A stretch of DNA of 64,000 nt from an uncultured Hymenobacter sp. (GTDB lineage: Bacteria; Bacteroidota; Bacteroidia; Cytophagales; Hymenobacteraceae). Every line of letters begins with the position of its first letter. Positions within the stretch are counted from its first letter, which is position 1. The position numbers and the translations under genes were made by a program. The stretch is from NCBI GenBank assembly GCA_913776615.1, contig CAJYPK010000046.1, positions 62,001 through 126,000 of the forward strand. The letters run 5' to 3'. The notes beneath the pieces are model-generated. The model did no database searches, was not told the DNA's origin, and saw nothing but the letters and a program-made list of their open reading frames with translations. Of this stretch, positions 8,773-18,064 are shown piece after piece.

Positions 8773-8911
8773 CCGCGGAGGAGGCTGCCGCTATCGGCCT
8801 TACTGGCCGCCGTAGCTGCTGCGCAGGCCGTACCAAGACGAGCTTGCTGGCAGGTATTCATGCGAAAAAGCCTCTAGCGGGCGCGCTGGCCCGAAAAGCC
8901 TGGCCAAAGGG

Positions 8912-8919
8912 TACCTTTG
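8912..8919 (+). promoter_or_regulatory. Bacteroidota-type -7 element before cobQ
   Basis: TACCTTTG matches the TAnnTTTG -7 consensus of Bacteroidota and lies 31 bases before the cobQ start codon. A clear TTTG element at -33 is not visible. Confidence 0.4.
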
Positions 8920-8950
8920 TCTGCCTCCGGGTAATGTCTTACTTAGTCGT

Positions 8951-10423
8951 ATGCTTCGTCCCATCATGTTTGTCGGCACCGCCTCCGATGTGGGCAAGAG
9001 CGTCATAACCGCGGGCTTTTGCCGCATTTTCCGGCAGGATGGGTACTCGCCCGCGCCCTTCAAGGCGCAGAACATGAGCCTCAACAGCTACGCCACGCCC
9101 GAGGGGCTGGAAATTGGCCGGGCGCAGGCCGTGCAGGCCGAGGCCGCCGGCATTCCGTGCCACGTCGACATGAACCCGGTGCTGCTCAAGCCCACCTCCG
9201 ACCAGGCCTCGCAGGTAGTGCTCAACGGCCGGCCCATCGGCACGCAGTCGGCCTACGAGTACTTCCGTGAAAACGACCGGCACGAGCTGTTTGTGGCCGC
9301 TACCCAGGCCTTCGACCGGCTGGCCAGCCGCCACGCGCCGGTGGTGCTGGAGGGGGCCGGCAGCATTTCGGAGCTCAACCTCAAGCGCCGCGACATCACC
9401 AACCTGCGCATGGCCCGGCACGCGGGCGCGGCTACCTACCTCATCGCCGACATCGACCGCGGCGGCGTGTTTGGGAGCGTCTACGGCACGCTGGCCCTGC
9501 TGGAGCCCGAGGAAAAAGCCTGCATCAAAGGCATCCTTATCAATAAGTTTCGGGGCGACGCGCGGATCTTCGAGGATGGCCGGCAGCAACTGGCCGACCT
9601 CACGGGCGTGCCGGTGGTGGGCGTGCTGCCCTACTTCCGCGACATTTTTATTGAGGAAGAAGACTCGGTGGCGCTGGCCCGCAAGCAGCGCGGCCCAGCC
9701 GCGGCCGGCCGCGTGCAAGTGGCCGTGGTGCTGCTGGGCCGCATGTCCAACTTCACCGACTTCGACGCCCTGGGGCACGACCCGCGCGTGCACCTGTTTT
9801 ACACCCACGAGGCGTCCGAGCTGGCGGCGGCCGACATCATTATTTTGCCCGGCAGCAAAAACACCATTGACGACCTCATTGCCTTGAAAAACAGTGGCCT
9901 GGGCACCGCCATCATTCAGGCGCACCGGGCCGGCAAAACGGTAGTGGGCATCTGCGGCGGCTACCAGATGCTGGGCCGCTCGGTGGAGGACCCCGATGGG
10001 GTAGAAAGCCGCGTGGCCGCCACGGCCGGCCTGGGGCTGCTGCCCGTGCGCACCGTGTTGCTGGGCGAAAAAACCACCCGGCAGCGTCATTTCGCCTTCC
10101 GCGACGCGCCCGCGGCCGACTGCCAGGGCTACGAAATCCACATGGGCCACACCGCGCCCGATGGCCCCACCCAACCCGTAGCTACCCTGGCCGATGGCAC
10201 CCCCGATGGCTACTACGCCGGCCCCACCTGCTGGGGCACCTACCTGCACGGTATTTTAGATAACCCGCAAGTAATTGAGGAGTTGCTGGCCCCACACACC
10301 GCTCAGGTGTCCAGCGCGCCGCTGGATTTTGCGGCGTTCAAAAACAGCCAGTTCGACCGCCTCGCCGACCTCATCCGGGCCCACGTAGACCTGCCGCAGA
10401 TTTACGCCGCCCTCCACCGCTAG
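8951..10423 (+). CDS. cobQ: Cobyric acid synthase
   Basis: Amidates cobyrinic acid a,c-diamide (as the adenosyl form) at four side chains with glutamine and ATP to give cobyric acid, in the cytoplasm. The 490-residue protein has the family length. The N-terminal dethiobiotin-synthetase-like domain begins at the start codon (IMFVGTASDVGKSVITAGF, a P-loop variant, then KAQNMSLNSYAT). The C-terminal glutamine amidotransferase domain has its nucleophile in VGICGGYQMLG and its late His in YLHGILDN. It is the first gene of a run with the cobD-like aminotransferase (11-base gap) and cbiB. A promoter-like TACCTTTG lies just upstream; no riboswitch is seen in front of it. Confidence 0.95.
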   Translation: MLRPIMFVGTASDVGKSVITAGFCRIFRQDGYSPAPFKAQNMSLNSYATPEGLEIGRAQAVQAEAAGIPCHVDMNPVLLKPTSDQASQVVLNGRPIGTQSAYEYFRENDRHELFVAATQAFDRLASRHAPVVLEGAGSISELNLKRRDITNLRMARHAGAATYLIADIDRGGVFGSVYGTLALLEPEEKACIKGILINKFRGDARIFEDGRQQLADLTGVPVVGVLPYFRDIFIEEEDSVALARKQRGPAAAGRVQVAVVLLGRMSNFTDFDALGHDPRVHLFYTHEASELAAADIIILPGSKNTIDDLIALKNSGLGTAIIQAHRAGKTVVGICGGYQMLGRSVEDPDGVESRVAATAGLGLLPVRTVLLGEKTTRQRHFAFRDAPAADCQGYEIHMGHTAPDGPTQPVATLADGTPDGYYAGPTCWGTYLHGILDNPQVIEELLAPHTAQVSSAPLDFAAFKNSQFDRLADLIRAHVDLPQIYAALHR

Positions 10424-10434
10424 CCCCTCCCCCC

Positions 10435-11463
10435 ATGCTCCACGGCCACGGCGACGACGGCTACCGCCACGCCTCCCCCATCCGCGCCGATTTCAGTACC
10501 AACGTGTGGTACGGCGGCCCCCCGGCGGGCTTGCAAGAATACGTAGCCAGCCAGTGGCCCACCGTAAGCCGCTACCCCGAAGTGCTAGCCGAAAGCCTCG
10601 CCGCCCGCATCGCGGCCCATCACGGCGTGGCCCCCACGCAGGTGCTCGTGAGCAGCGGCACCACCGAAAGCATTTACCTGGTGGCGCAGGCCTGGGCCGG
10701 GCGCCGCAGCACGGTGCTCACGCCCGCCTTTGCCGAGTACGAAGACGCCGGCCGGCTGCACGGCCACGCCCTGCATTTTTTACCCTGGGAAGACCTGGCC
10801 ACTGCCCAGGCCCTGGCCAGCGACCTGGTTTTTATCTGCAACCCCAACAACCCCACCGGCAGCGTGCTGGCCCCGGGCCTACTGCCGGCCCTGCTGGCGC
10901 AAAACCCGGCCACAGTGTTTGTGCTCGACGAGGCGTTTATTGAGTTCACCACCAGCATCGAGTCGGCCATCCCGCTGCTGGCCACGTTTGCTAACTTACT
11001 GATAATGCGCTCACTCACGAAGGCCTACGCCATTCCGGGTCTGCGGCTGGGCTACGTGGTGGCCCCGGCGGCGCTGGTGGCCCGGCTCAGCCGCCACAAG
11101 GCACCGTGGGCGGTGAATGCGCTGGCCGTGGCGGCGGGCCACTACCTGTTCGAGCACTACGCGCAGGTGCAGCTGCCGCTAGTCCACTTGCTGGCCGCTA
11201 AAACGGCGCTGGCCGCTCAGCTGGCCCAAAACCCGGGCCTGGAGGTTTTGCCCAGCCACACCCACTATTTCCTGGCGCGCACGCGGCGCGGCACGGCCGC
11301 CGCGCTCAAGCGCTGGCTGCTCGACCACCACGGCCTGCTCATCCGCGACGCCAGCAACTTTCGGGGACTGACGCCGGCGCACTTCCGGCTCGGCACCCGC
11401 CACCCGGCTGATAATCAGCTGCTCATCAATGCCCTAGCTGCATGGACCGCTTTACCCGCCTAG
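10435..11463 (+). CDS. cobD: Threonine-phosphate decarboxylase-like aminotransferase (CobD/CobC type)
   Basis: A fold-type I PLP enzyme of 342 residues, close to L-threonine-O-3-phosphate decarboxylase, which makes the aminopropanol phosphate arm of cobalamin. Family marks include SSGTTESIYL, CNPNNPTGS, DEAFIEF and the PLP-binding lysine in RSLTKAYAIPGLRLGY. The family is hard to separate from histidinol-phosphate aminotransferases by sequence alone. Here the position between cobQ and cbiB, with an overlap of 22 bases into cbiB, decides for the cobalamin role. Confidence 0.88.
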   Translation: MLHGHGDDGYRHASPIRADFSTNVWYGGPPAGLQEYVASQWPTVSRYPEVLAESLAARIAAHHGVAPTQVLVSSGTTESIYLVAQAWAGRRSTVLTPAFAEYEDAGRLHGHALHFLPWEDLATAQALASDLVFICNPNNPTGSVLAPGLLPALLAQNPATVFVLDEAFIEFTTSIESAIPLLATFANLLIMRSLTKAYAIPGLRLGYVVAPAALVARLSRHKAPWAVNALAVAAGHYLFEHYAQVQLPLVHLLAAKTALAAQLAQNPGLEVLPSHTHYFLARTRRGTAAALKRWLLDHHGLLIRDASNFRGLTPAHFRLGTRHPADNQLLINALAAWTALPA

Positions 11464-12410
11464 CCGCGCCCCTGGCCCTGGGCTACGCCCTCGACCTCTG
11501 GCTGGCCGACCCCGAAGGCTGGCCCCACCCCGTGCGCACCTATGGCGCGCTCATCGCTGCCGGCGAGCGCCACCTCAACCACGGGCCGCACCGCTTCGCC
11601 AAAGGCGCCGGGCTGGCCAGCGGGCTGGTGGGCGGTGCGTTCTTAGCTTTTAAGCTACTACACAAGCTGTTGCGGCGCCTGCCGCCGGGCTGGGCCGTGG
11701 CCGTCGATGCGGTGTGGGTGTACTACGGGCTGGCCAATACGGGGCTGGTGCGCGAGGGCCGGGCGGTATTCTTTGAGTTGGAAAACAACGGGGTAGCGGC
11801 CGGCCGCCGCCAGCTGGCCCGCATCGTGGGGCGCGATACGGCCCGGCTCGATGCCCAGCAAATTCGCACGGCCGTGCTCGAAAGCCTGGCCGAAAACCTG
11901 AGCGACGGCGTGGTGGCCCCGCTCTGCGCCTACGCCCTAGGGGGCGTGCCGGGCCTCATGGCCTACAAAATGGTCAATACCCTCGACTCCATGGTGGGCT
12001 ACCGCAGCCCGCGCTACGAGCAGTTTGGCAAGTTTGCGGCCCGCCTCGACGACGTGGCCAACCTGCTACCCGCCCGCCTCACGGCGGGCTTGCTGGCGGC
12101 GCTGGGCGGCAGTTGCCCGGCCGTGCGACAAGCGTTTCGCTTCATCTGGCAGTTTGGCAATCAACACAAAAGCCCCAACGCTGGCTATCCCGAGGCGGCG
12201 CTGGCCGGGGTGCTCGACTGCCGCTTTGGCGGCCCCAACTATTACCACGGCCAGCTCGTGCCCAAGCCCTACATTGGCACCAACCCGCGGGAGATTCAGC
12301 CGCCGGAAATCGAGCGGGTGGCCCGCCTCAACCACGCCGTGTGCGTGGCGGTAGTGGCTGGCATCATCGGGCTATTCTGGCTGCGCCGCCGACACCGGGC
12401 CAGCCAGTAG
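11442..12410 (+). CDS. cbiB: Adenosylcobinamide-phosphate synthase
   Basis: Joins cobyric acid to aminopropanol (phosphate) to give cobinamide (phosphate) at the inner membrane. The 322-residue protein shows the CbiB pattern: LGYALDLWLADPEGWPHPVR near the N-terminus, then ESLAENLSDGVVAPL, KMVNTLDSMVGY, and LDCRFGGPNYYHG near the C-terminus, with several hydrophobic segments. The start overlaps the aminotransferase gene by 22 bases, suggesting coupled translation. Its 3' end overlaps the convergent cbiA gene by 39 bases. Confidence 0.93.
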   Translation: MDRFTRLAAPLALGYALDLWLADPEGWPHPVRTYGALIAAGERHLNHGPHRFAKGAGLASGLVGGAFLAFKLLHKLLRRLPPGWAVAVDAVWVYYGLANTGLVREGRAVFFELENNGVAAGRRQLARIVGRDTARLDAQQIRTAVLESLAENLSDGVVAPLCAYALGGVPGLMAYKMVNTLDSMVGYRSPRYEQFGKFAARLDDVANLLPARLTAGLLAALGGSCPAVRQAFRFIWQFGNQHKSPNAGYPEAALAGVLDCRFGGPNYYHGQLVPKPYIGTNPREIQPPEIERVARLNHAVCVAVVAGIIGLFWLRRRHRASQ

Positions 12411-13721
12411 CGCCTCGATAAAGGCCGGGTTTTCGCCCCAGTACAGGTGCACGTAGGACGCCCACACGTTACCCCGCCGGTAGAGGGGCGTGGGTACGGC
12501 CACGCCCCTGGCATTGGTCACGACGGCCGGGGCGGGCGTCAGGCCGTGGTCGGCCAGGCTGGAGTAGTGAAATTCGTGCCCCTTGATGGTCAAATCATTC
12601 CACGCTACCGAGCGGTAGCCGAGCGTCAGCTTGGCCCCTACCATCGAAGTAGTGCAGGGCAATACGCCAGCCATAGCGAAGCTATGACCTTGCGCATCAA
12701 GCAGCTGCTGCCCCAGGTACATCAGGCCGCCGCACTCGGCGTAGGCCCGGCCGCCGCCGGCGCAGTAGGCGGCGATGCTGGCGCGCATGGCGGTGTTGGC
12801 GCTGAGGGCCTCGGCAAACAGCTCGGGGTAGCCGCCGGGCAGGTACAGAAAGTCGGTGCCGGGCGGCAGCGCCGCGTCGGCCAGCGGGCTGAAATACGCC
12901 ACCTCGCCCAGCCGGGCCAGGGCTTGCAGGTTTTGGTGGTAGGTGAAGGTGAAGGCCGCATCCCGGGCCACGGCAATGCGGCGCGGGGCGGCCCCGACCG
13001 CGGCGGGCGGCCGCGGCGCGGCCACTGGGGCGGCCGTGCGCGTCACGGCCAGCAGGCGGTCGAGGTCCACGGTCTGCGGCAGCGCATCGGCCAGGGCTTC
13101 CACGATGGCTTCGTACTGCACGGCCGTATCAATCGACAGCCCCAGGTGGCGCGACGGGATGGCAAAGTTCGGATTAGTAGGCAAATAGCCCAGCGGCTCC
13201 ACGCCCACGTCTTCGCAGGCCTCGCGCAGGAAGTGGTAGTGCGAGGCCGTATTCACGAAGTTGAAAATGGCCCCTACCAGCCGGATGCCGGGATAAAAAT
13301 TCTTGAACCCAAACAGCAGCGGGGCCACCGAATAGGCCATGGCCTTGGCATTGACAACCAGGATGACCGGGATGCCGAGCTGTTCGGCCACGTCGGCGGC
13401 GCTGCCGCGCAGGCGGTCGGCCCCGTCGAACAGGCCCATCACGCCCTCCACCACCGCCGCATCGGCCGCGGCCAGCGCCGCCGCGTACGTGGCCTGGGCG
13501 TGGCCCGCCGAGGCCATAAATAAATCGAGATTGAGGCTGGGGCGGCCGGCCGCCTGGGTGTGGTGGTGGGTATCGAGGTAGTCGGGGCCGCACTTGAAGG
13601 GCTGCACCACGAGCCCGCGCCGGGCCAGGGCCCGCAGCAAACCCAGCGTGAGGGTGGTTTTACCGCTGCCGCTACTGGGTGCGGCGAGCAAAAACTGGGG
13701 TTTTTCGGAGGTAGCAGGCAT
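12372..13721 (-). CDS. cbiA: Cobyrinate a,c-diamide synthase
   Basis: Amidates the a and c side chains of cobyrinic acid with glutamine and ATP, the step before adenosylation. The 449-residue protein has an N-terminal P-loop (LLAAPSSGSGKTTLTLGL), the VVEGVMGLFDG segment, and a C-terminal amidotransferase domain with the catalytic Cys in YAECGGLMYLG. It lies on the strand opposite all other cobalamin genes here and overlaps the cbiB 3' end. Without the ring-building cbi/cob genes in view, it may act on imported incomplete corrinoids such as cobyrinate. Confidence 0.94.
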   Translation of the reverse strand: MPATSEKPQFLLAAPSSGSGKTTLTLGLLRALARRGLVVQPFKCGPDYLDTHHHTQAAGRPSLNLDLFMASAGHAQATYAAALAAADAAVVEGVMGLFDGADRLRGSAADVAEQLGIPVILVVNAKAMAYSVAPLLFGFKNFYPGIRLVGAIFNFVNTASHYHFLREACEDVGVEPLGYLPTNPNFAIPSRHLGLSIDTAVQYEAIVEALADALPQTVDLDRLLAVTRTAAPVAAPRPPAAVGAAPRRIAVARDAAFTFTYHQNLQALARLGEVAYFSPLADAALPPGTDFLYLPGGYPELFAEALSANTAMRASIAAYCAGGGRAYAECGGLMYLGQQLLDAQGHSFAMAGVLPCTTSMVGAKLTLGYRSVAWNDLTIKGHEFHYSSLADHGLTPAPAVVTNARGVAVPTPLYRRGNVWASYVHLYWGENPAFIEALLAGPVSAAQPE

Positions 13722-13814
13722 GGAAAGGCGAAAAGGCGCGAGCTTTGCGGGAGCGCCGGGACCGACTAACAGCTTGCTGCTGGCGAGGTTCCACGTTGGT
13801 TTTTAAGTTATTGC

Positions 13815-14366
13815 ATGGCCCTTTATGTAATTTCGGGCGGCCCCGGGGCCGGCAAAACTACGCTGCTGGCGGCCCTGCGCCGGGCGGGCTGCGCCGTGGT
13901 GCCGGAAGCGTCGCGGGCCCTCATCCAGGAGCAGGTGGCCCTGGGGAGCGGGCTGGTGCCGTGGCTCGACCTGGGCGGCTTTGCCGAGCTGGCGCGGGCG
14001 CGCATGGTGGCCCAGCACGCGGCGGCCAGCCCCCACGCCGGCCCCGTGTTCTTCGACCGGGGCCTGCCCGACCTGCTGGCCTACCTGGAGGTGGCAGGCC
14101 AGCCGGTGCCGGCGGCCACCCGCGCGGCCGTAGCCGCGCACCGCTACCAAAACCCGGTTTTTCTGGCCCCGCCCTGGCCCGGCATCTACGTGAACGACGC
14201 CGAGCGCTGGCAAACCTTTGCCGAGGCCGAAGCGCTCTACCATGCCCTGCGCCGCACGTATCAGGCCCTGGGCTACCGGGTGCTTGACCTGCCAAAAACC
14301 TCAGTGACAGAGCGCGTTGCGTTCGTGCGAGCGGCGGCGGGGGCCTGGCCCGGGGCGGCTACGTAG
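13815..14366 (+). CDS. AAA_28-type P-loop ATPase/kinase-like protein
   Basis: A 183-residue cytoplasmic protein with a Walker A motif at its start (ISGGPGAGKTTLLAAL) and a DRG segment (FFDRGLPDLLAYLE). It ends with a helical region. This matches the AAA_28 family of small P-loop proteins, for which no reaction is firmly known; some relatives are nucleoside or small-molecule kinases. It lies between cbiA (divergent, 93 bases away) and the cobalamin riboswitch. It may be a passenger in the cobalamin locus or an uncharacterised corrinoid-related kinase. The family call is good; the role is unknown. Confidence 0.75.
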   Translation: MALYVISGGPGAGKTTLLAALRRAGCAVVPEASRALIQEQVALGSGLVPWLDLGGFAELARARMVAQHAAASPHAGPVFFDRGLPDLLAYLEVAGQPVPAATRAAVAAHRYQNPVFLAPPWPGIYVNDAERWQTFAEAEALYHALRRTYQALGYRVLDLPKTSVTERVAFVRAAAGAWPGAAT

Positions 14367-14388
14367 GCGGCGCTAGCCGGTTGGGGCC

Positions 14389-14396
14389 TACCTTTG
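14389..14396 (+). promoter_or_regulatory. -7 element of the riboswitch transcript
   Basis: TACCTTTG fits the TAnnTTTG consensus and lies just ahead of the cobalamin riboswitch, placing the transcript start near 14403. No clear -33 element is seen. Confidence 0.5.
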
Positions 14397-14405
14397 GGCC
14401 AGCAA

Positions 14406-14580
14406 ATGGTCGTGGCTTCCGCGGTGCGGGGCCATGTGAAAAGGGAATCCGGTGTAATTCCGGGACAGTCTCCGCTGCTGTAACCCCCTCTACCAAGCCG
14501 GCTGACACGCGCGCCACTGTTCCGATGCAAACGGGATGGGAAGGCCAGCAGCCGGTGGGGGAAGTCAGAAGACCTGCCAC
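14406..14580 (+). ncRNA. Cobalamin riboswitch
   Basis: The conserved cobalamin-riboswitch blocks occur in the right order: AAAAGGGAATCCGGTG at about 14439-14454, GGGACAGTCTCCGCTGCTGT after it, a GCCACTG block near 14512, GGGAAGGCC near 14538, and the B12 box AGTCAGAAGACCTGCC at 14563-14578. Binding of cobalamin should shut off the genes downstream. The aptamer ends 46 bases before the btuF start, so it most likely controls btuF-btuC-btuD-btuB-cobU and perhaps beyond. In Bacteroidota control is often at translation initiation; no U-run terminator is seen after the aptamer. Confidence 0.95.
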
Positions 14581-14625
14581 TTGCTTCATACAGTCACAGT
14601 CCTCGGCAGAAGGGCTCGTCGTACC

Positions 14626-15873
14626 ATGCCCCACTCATTGCTACCCACCGGCCGGGCCGGTGGTGCACGCCCGTTTTTTTCTTTCCGCCGGGGCTGCGCG
14701 CTCGCGCTGCTGCTGGGCCCGCTGGCTAGCCTCGGGCAAGTAGCGCCACCCAGGGTAGTTCCGCCCAAAGCCGCCGCGCCGCGCCCGGCTCACCCCCAGC
14801 CCGCCGCCGCCCCCGCCATGCGGGGCCGCACCACGGTTGATTTTGCCAAGGGCTTCACCCTCAGCTACGTGCCGGGGGGCAAGGTACTCACCATCCTGAG
14901 CCCGTTTGAGCAAAAAACCACCGCCACGCGCTACCTGCTGGTGCCGCGCGGGGCCGCCCGCCCCCCGGGCTACGCCGACGCCATCGTGGTTGAAACGCCC
15001 ATTCGCACGCTGGTGGGCTTGTCGTCGTTGCACGTGGCGCTGGTCGATTTTCTGGGGGCCGATGACGTGCTGGTGGGCCTCGGCAGCCTCAAATATGCCT
15101 CGGCCCCGCGGGTGCGGCAGCGCATTGCAGCGGGCAAAATACTAGAGGCTGGCCAGGGCAAGGAGCTTAACAACGAGCAGCTGATTGCCCAGCACCCCGA
15201 CCTAGTGATGGCCACCGGCTGGCCCGGCGAGGGCCTTACCCGCTACCAAACGCTGCAAGCCGCCGGCGTACCCGTGATGATTAATTCAGAGTGGGTGGAA
15301 TCGACCCCGCTGGGCCGGGCCGAGTGGGTGAAGGTGGTGGCCGCCCTGCTTAATAAGGAAGACCTGGTCAACCAGAAATTTGGCCAGGTGGTGCGCGACT
15401 ACCAGCGGCTGGCCGCCCTCGGCCGCCGGGCCGCCCAGAAGCCGCGCGTGGTGGTGGGCCTGCCCTTCAAGGACGTGTGGCACGTGCCCGATGCCGACAG
15501 CTACATGGCCCAGTTTCTGCGCGATGCCGGCACCACCTACCAGTGGGACAAAACTAAATCGCCGCAGGGCAGCCTGGCCCTATCGTTTGAGGCGGTGGCC
15601 CCGGTAGCCCTCGCCGCCGAATACTGGCTGCAAACCGGCACGGCCACCACTAGGGCCGAAATAGCCGCCCAGGATGCCCGCTACGCCGCATTCGCCCCCT
15701 TCAAAACCGGCCGGCTCTACAACAACAACCGCCGCACCAACGCCCAGGGCTCCAACGACTACTGGGAATCGGGCGCGGTGCGGCCCGACCTCGTTTTATC
15801 GGATTTGATTCGGATTCTGCACCCCGAGCTGCTGCCCACCTGGCAGCTGTACTACTACCAGCAAATCAAGTGA
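14626..15873 (+). CDS. btuF: Corrinoid ABC transporter substrate-binding protein
   Basis: A periplasmic binding protein of 415 residues that should capture cobalamin or cobinamide after outer-membrane import and deliver it to BtuCD. It has a hydrophobic export signal (CALALLLGPLASLGQ) and an Ala/Pro-rich linker, then the PBP fold of the BtuF/FepB class (AIVVETPIRTLVGLSSLHVA, EQLIAQHPDLVMATG). ATG 14626 is chosen because it lies just behind the riboswitch and opens the signal sequence; earlier in-frame starts fall inside the aptamer. It overlaps btuC by four bases (GTGA). Confidence 0.9.
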   Translation: MPHSLLPTGRAGGARPFFSFRRGCALALLLGPLASLGQVAPPRVVPPKAAAPRPAHPQPAAAPAMRGRTTVDFAKGFTLSYVPGGKVLTILSPFEQKTTATRYLLVPRGAARPPGYADAIVVETPIRTLVGLSSLHVALVDFLGADDVLVGLGSLKYASAPRVRQRIAAGKILEAGQGKELNNEQLIAQHPDLVMATGWPGEGLTRYQTLQAAGVPVMINSEWVESTPLGRAEWVKVVAALLNKEDLVNQKFGQVVRDYQRLAALGRRAAQKPRVVVGLPFKDVWHVPDADSYMAQFLRDAGTTYQWDKTKSPQGSLALSFEAVAPVALAAEYWLQTGTATTRAEIAAQDARYAAFAPFKTGRLYNNNRRTNAQGSNDYWESGAVRPDLVLSDLIRILHPELLPTWQLYYYQQIK

Positions 15874-16949
15874 GGCCCGATACATCTGCGCCCGCTGGCC
15901 CGATAACGACCCAGCGGCGCCCGGCTTGGCTGCTGGCCCTGGTGGGGCTGGTGCTGCTGGGCTTCGTGCTCGACATTGCCCTGGGGCCGGTGCGGATTCC
16001 GGTGCTGGCGGTGGTGAAAATTCTGCTCGGCCAGGCCGTGGATAATCCGGCCTGGACGTTCATCGTGCGCGAGATTCGCTTGCCCAAGGCCCTCACGGCC
16101 CTGGCCGTGGGCAGCGGGCTGGCCGTGAGCGGCTTGCAGATGCAAACGCTGTTTCGCAACCCGCTGGCGGGGCCGTCGGTACTGGGCCTCACGGCGGGCG
16201 CGGGCCTAGGCGTGGCGGCCGTGATGCTGGCCGGCGGCAGCGTGGCCAACGGCTTCGCCATCCGGGCCCTGGGGCTGGCCGGCAGCTGGACGCTGGTGCT
16301 GGCCGCCACCACCGGCGCGGCGCTGGTAATGGCGCTGGTGCTAGCCCTCTCGGCGCGGGTGCGCGACAATGTGGTGCTGCTCATCGTGGGCCTGATGCTG
16401 GCGAGCGTGACCGGGGCCATCGTTAGCCTGTGGCAGTATTTCAGCGCGCCCGAGCAGATTCAGGAGTATTTGCTCTGGACGTTTGGCTCGCTGGGCGGCG
16501 TGGTGGGCAGCCACCTGGCCGTGCTGGCGGCCGTGGTGGGCGTGGGTCTGGTGCTGGCGTTTGCCTCGGCTAAGCCGCTGAACGCCCTGCTACTAGGCGA
16601 GAACTACGCCCGCAGCATGGGCCTGGTGGTGGGGCGCTCACGCACGCTTATCATTGCCAGCACGAGTTTGCTGGCGGGGGCCATCACGGCGTTTTGCGGG
16701 CCGATTGGCTTCGTGGGCATTGCCGTGCCGCACCTCACGCGGGCGCTGCTGCGCACCGCCGACCACCGCCTGCTGCTGCCCGGTGCCTGCCTGGCCGGGG
16801 CGGCCCTCACGCTGGCCTGCGACTGCGTGGCCCAACTGCCCGGCAGCCAAACCTCGCTGCCCCTGAGCGTGGTCACCTCGCTGCTGGGCGCGCCAGTGGT
16901 GCTGTGGGTAGTGCTACGCCGCCAGAACATTCGCTCCTCCCTCACCTGA
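15870..16949 (+). CDS. btuC: Corrinoid ABC transporter permease (FecCD family)
   Basis: An inner-membrane permease of 359 residues with about ten hydrophobic helices. Family marks are REIRLPKALTALAVGSGLAVSG, the RNPLAGPSVLGLTAGAGLG block, LGENYARSMG (coupling to the ATPase) and GFVGIAVPHLTRALL. It forms the channel of the B12 importer with BtuD. The start is GTG 15870, overlapping the btuF stop. Its stop overlaps the btuD start (TGATG), so the three genes are translationally linked under the riboswitch. Confidence 0.93.
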   Translation: MRPDTSAPAGPITTQRRPAWLLALVGLVLLGFVLDIALGPVRIPVLAVVKILLGQAVDNPAWTFIVREIRLPKALTALAVGSGLAVSGLQMQTLFRNPLAGPSVLGLTAGAGLGVAAVMLAGGSVANGFAIRALGLAGSWTLVLAATTGAALVMALVLALSARVRDNVVLLIVGLMLASVTGAIVSLWQYFSAPEQIQEYLLWTFGSLGGVVGSHLAVLAAVVGVGLVLAFASAKPLNALLLGENYARSMGLVVGRSRTLIIASTSLLAGAITAFCGPIGFVGIAVPHLTRALLRTADHRLLLPGACLAGAALTLACDCVAQLPGSQTSLPLSVVTSLLGAPVVLWVVLRRQNIRSSLT

Positions 16950-18001
16950 TGGCCCTTTCCTCACCCGCGCCGCTGCTCACCGCCGCCGACCTGGTGGTGG
17001 GCTACGCCGCCAAAAAAACGCCTCACCCGGTAGCCGGGCCCTTGCAGCTGGCCTTGTGGCCTGGCGAGCTGGTCTGCCTGCTCGGCCCCAACGGGGCCGG
17101 CAAATCGACGCTGCTGCGCACGCTGGCCAGCTTGCAGCCGCCGCTGGGCGGCCAGCTGGCAGTGGGCGGCCAGCAGCTGGCCGCGCTCAGCGCGCCCGAG
17201 CGCGCGCGCCAGCTTAGCATTGTGCTCACCGACCGCATCGACGCCGGCAACCTCACCGTGCGCGAGCTGGTGCGCCTGGGCCGCCACCCCCACACGGGCT
17301 GGCTGGGCAGCCTTTCGGCCCACGACGAGGCCCAGGTGCAAGCGGCCTTGGAAGCTACCGGCACCGCGGCTTTTGCCCCGCGCCCGGTGGGTGAGCTCAG
17401 CGACGGCGAGCGCCAGAAAGTACTGCTGGCCCGCGCCCTGGCCCAGGACACACCGGTGGTGCTGCTCGACGAGCCCACTGCCCACCTCGACCTACCCAAC
17501 CGCGTGGCTCTCATGCGCTTGCTGCACCGCCTGGCCCGCCAGACCGGCAAGGCCATCCTGCTCTCGACCCACGAGCTCGACCTGGCCCTGCAAGCCGCCG
17601 ACCGTGTGTGGCTGCTGCCCGCCACCGGCGCGCTGCGCACCGGCACGCCCGAAGACCTGGTGCTCAGCGGGGACTTCGCGGCGGCGTTTGTGCACGAGGG
17701 GCTGGCCTTCGACGCGGCCACCGGCACCTTCGCGCTGCACGCGCCCACTGGCCTGGCCGTGCAGCTGGTGGGCGCGGGGGCCGCCGCCTTCTGGACGCGC
17801 CGGGCGCTGGAGCGCGAGGGCTTCGTGCCCACCGCCGCGCCGGCCAGCCTGCGCGTGACGGTGCCCCAGGCGGGCGAAACCACTTGGCTCAGCCAGGCCG
17901 CCGGCCAGCCGCCCCAGCACCACGCCACGGTGGAGGCCCTGCTGCGCGCGTTGCGGCAAGCATCACTTAATCAGCCTATTGCCGCTAAGCCGACCAGCTA
18001 G
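16949..18001 (+). CDS. btuD: Corrinoid ABC transporter ATP-binding protein
   Basis: The cytoplasmic ATPase of the B12 importer, 350 residues. Walker A is LLGPNGAGKSTLLR, the signature is VGELSDGERQK (an LSDGE variant of LSGGQ), and Walker B is VVLLDEPTAHLDL with a following switch His in LLSTHELDLA. The ATPase domain ends near residue 255. The remaining 95 residues form an extension not needed for ATP hydrolysis, so the protein is longer than the roughly 250-260 residues of BtuD in proteobacteria. The start overlaps the btuC stop. Confidence 0.93.
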   Translation: MALSSPAPLLTAADLVVGYAAKKTPHPVAGPLQLALWPGELVCLLGPNGAGKSTLLRTLASLQPPLGGQLAVGGQQLAALSAPERARQLSIVLTDRIDAGNLTVRELVRLGRHPHTGWLGSLSAHDEAQVQAALEATGTAAFAPRPVGELSDGERQKVLLARALAQDTPVVLLDEPTAHLDLPNRVALMRLLHRLARQTGKAILLSTHELDLALQAADRVWLLPATGALRTGTPEDLVLSGDFAAAFVHEGLAFDAATGTFALHAPTGLAVQLVGAGAAAFWTRRALEREGFVPTAAPASLRVTVPQAGETTWLSQAAGQPPQHHATVEALLRALRQASLNQPIAAKPTS

Positions 18002-18064
18002 CCACGGCAGCAGGCTTGCGAATGCCATTTTTCTGTGCTGACTAGTCAGCTAATACAATAGTTT

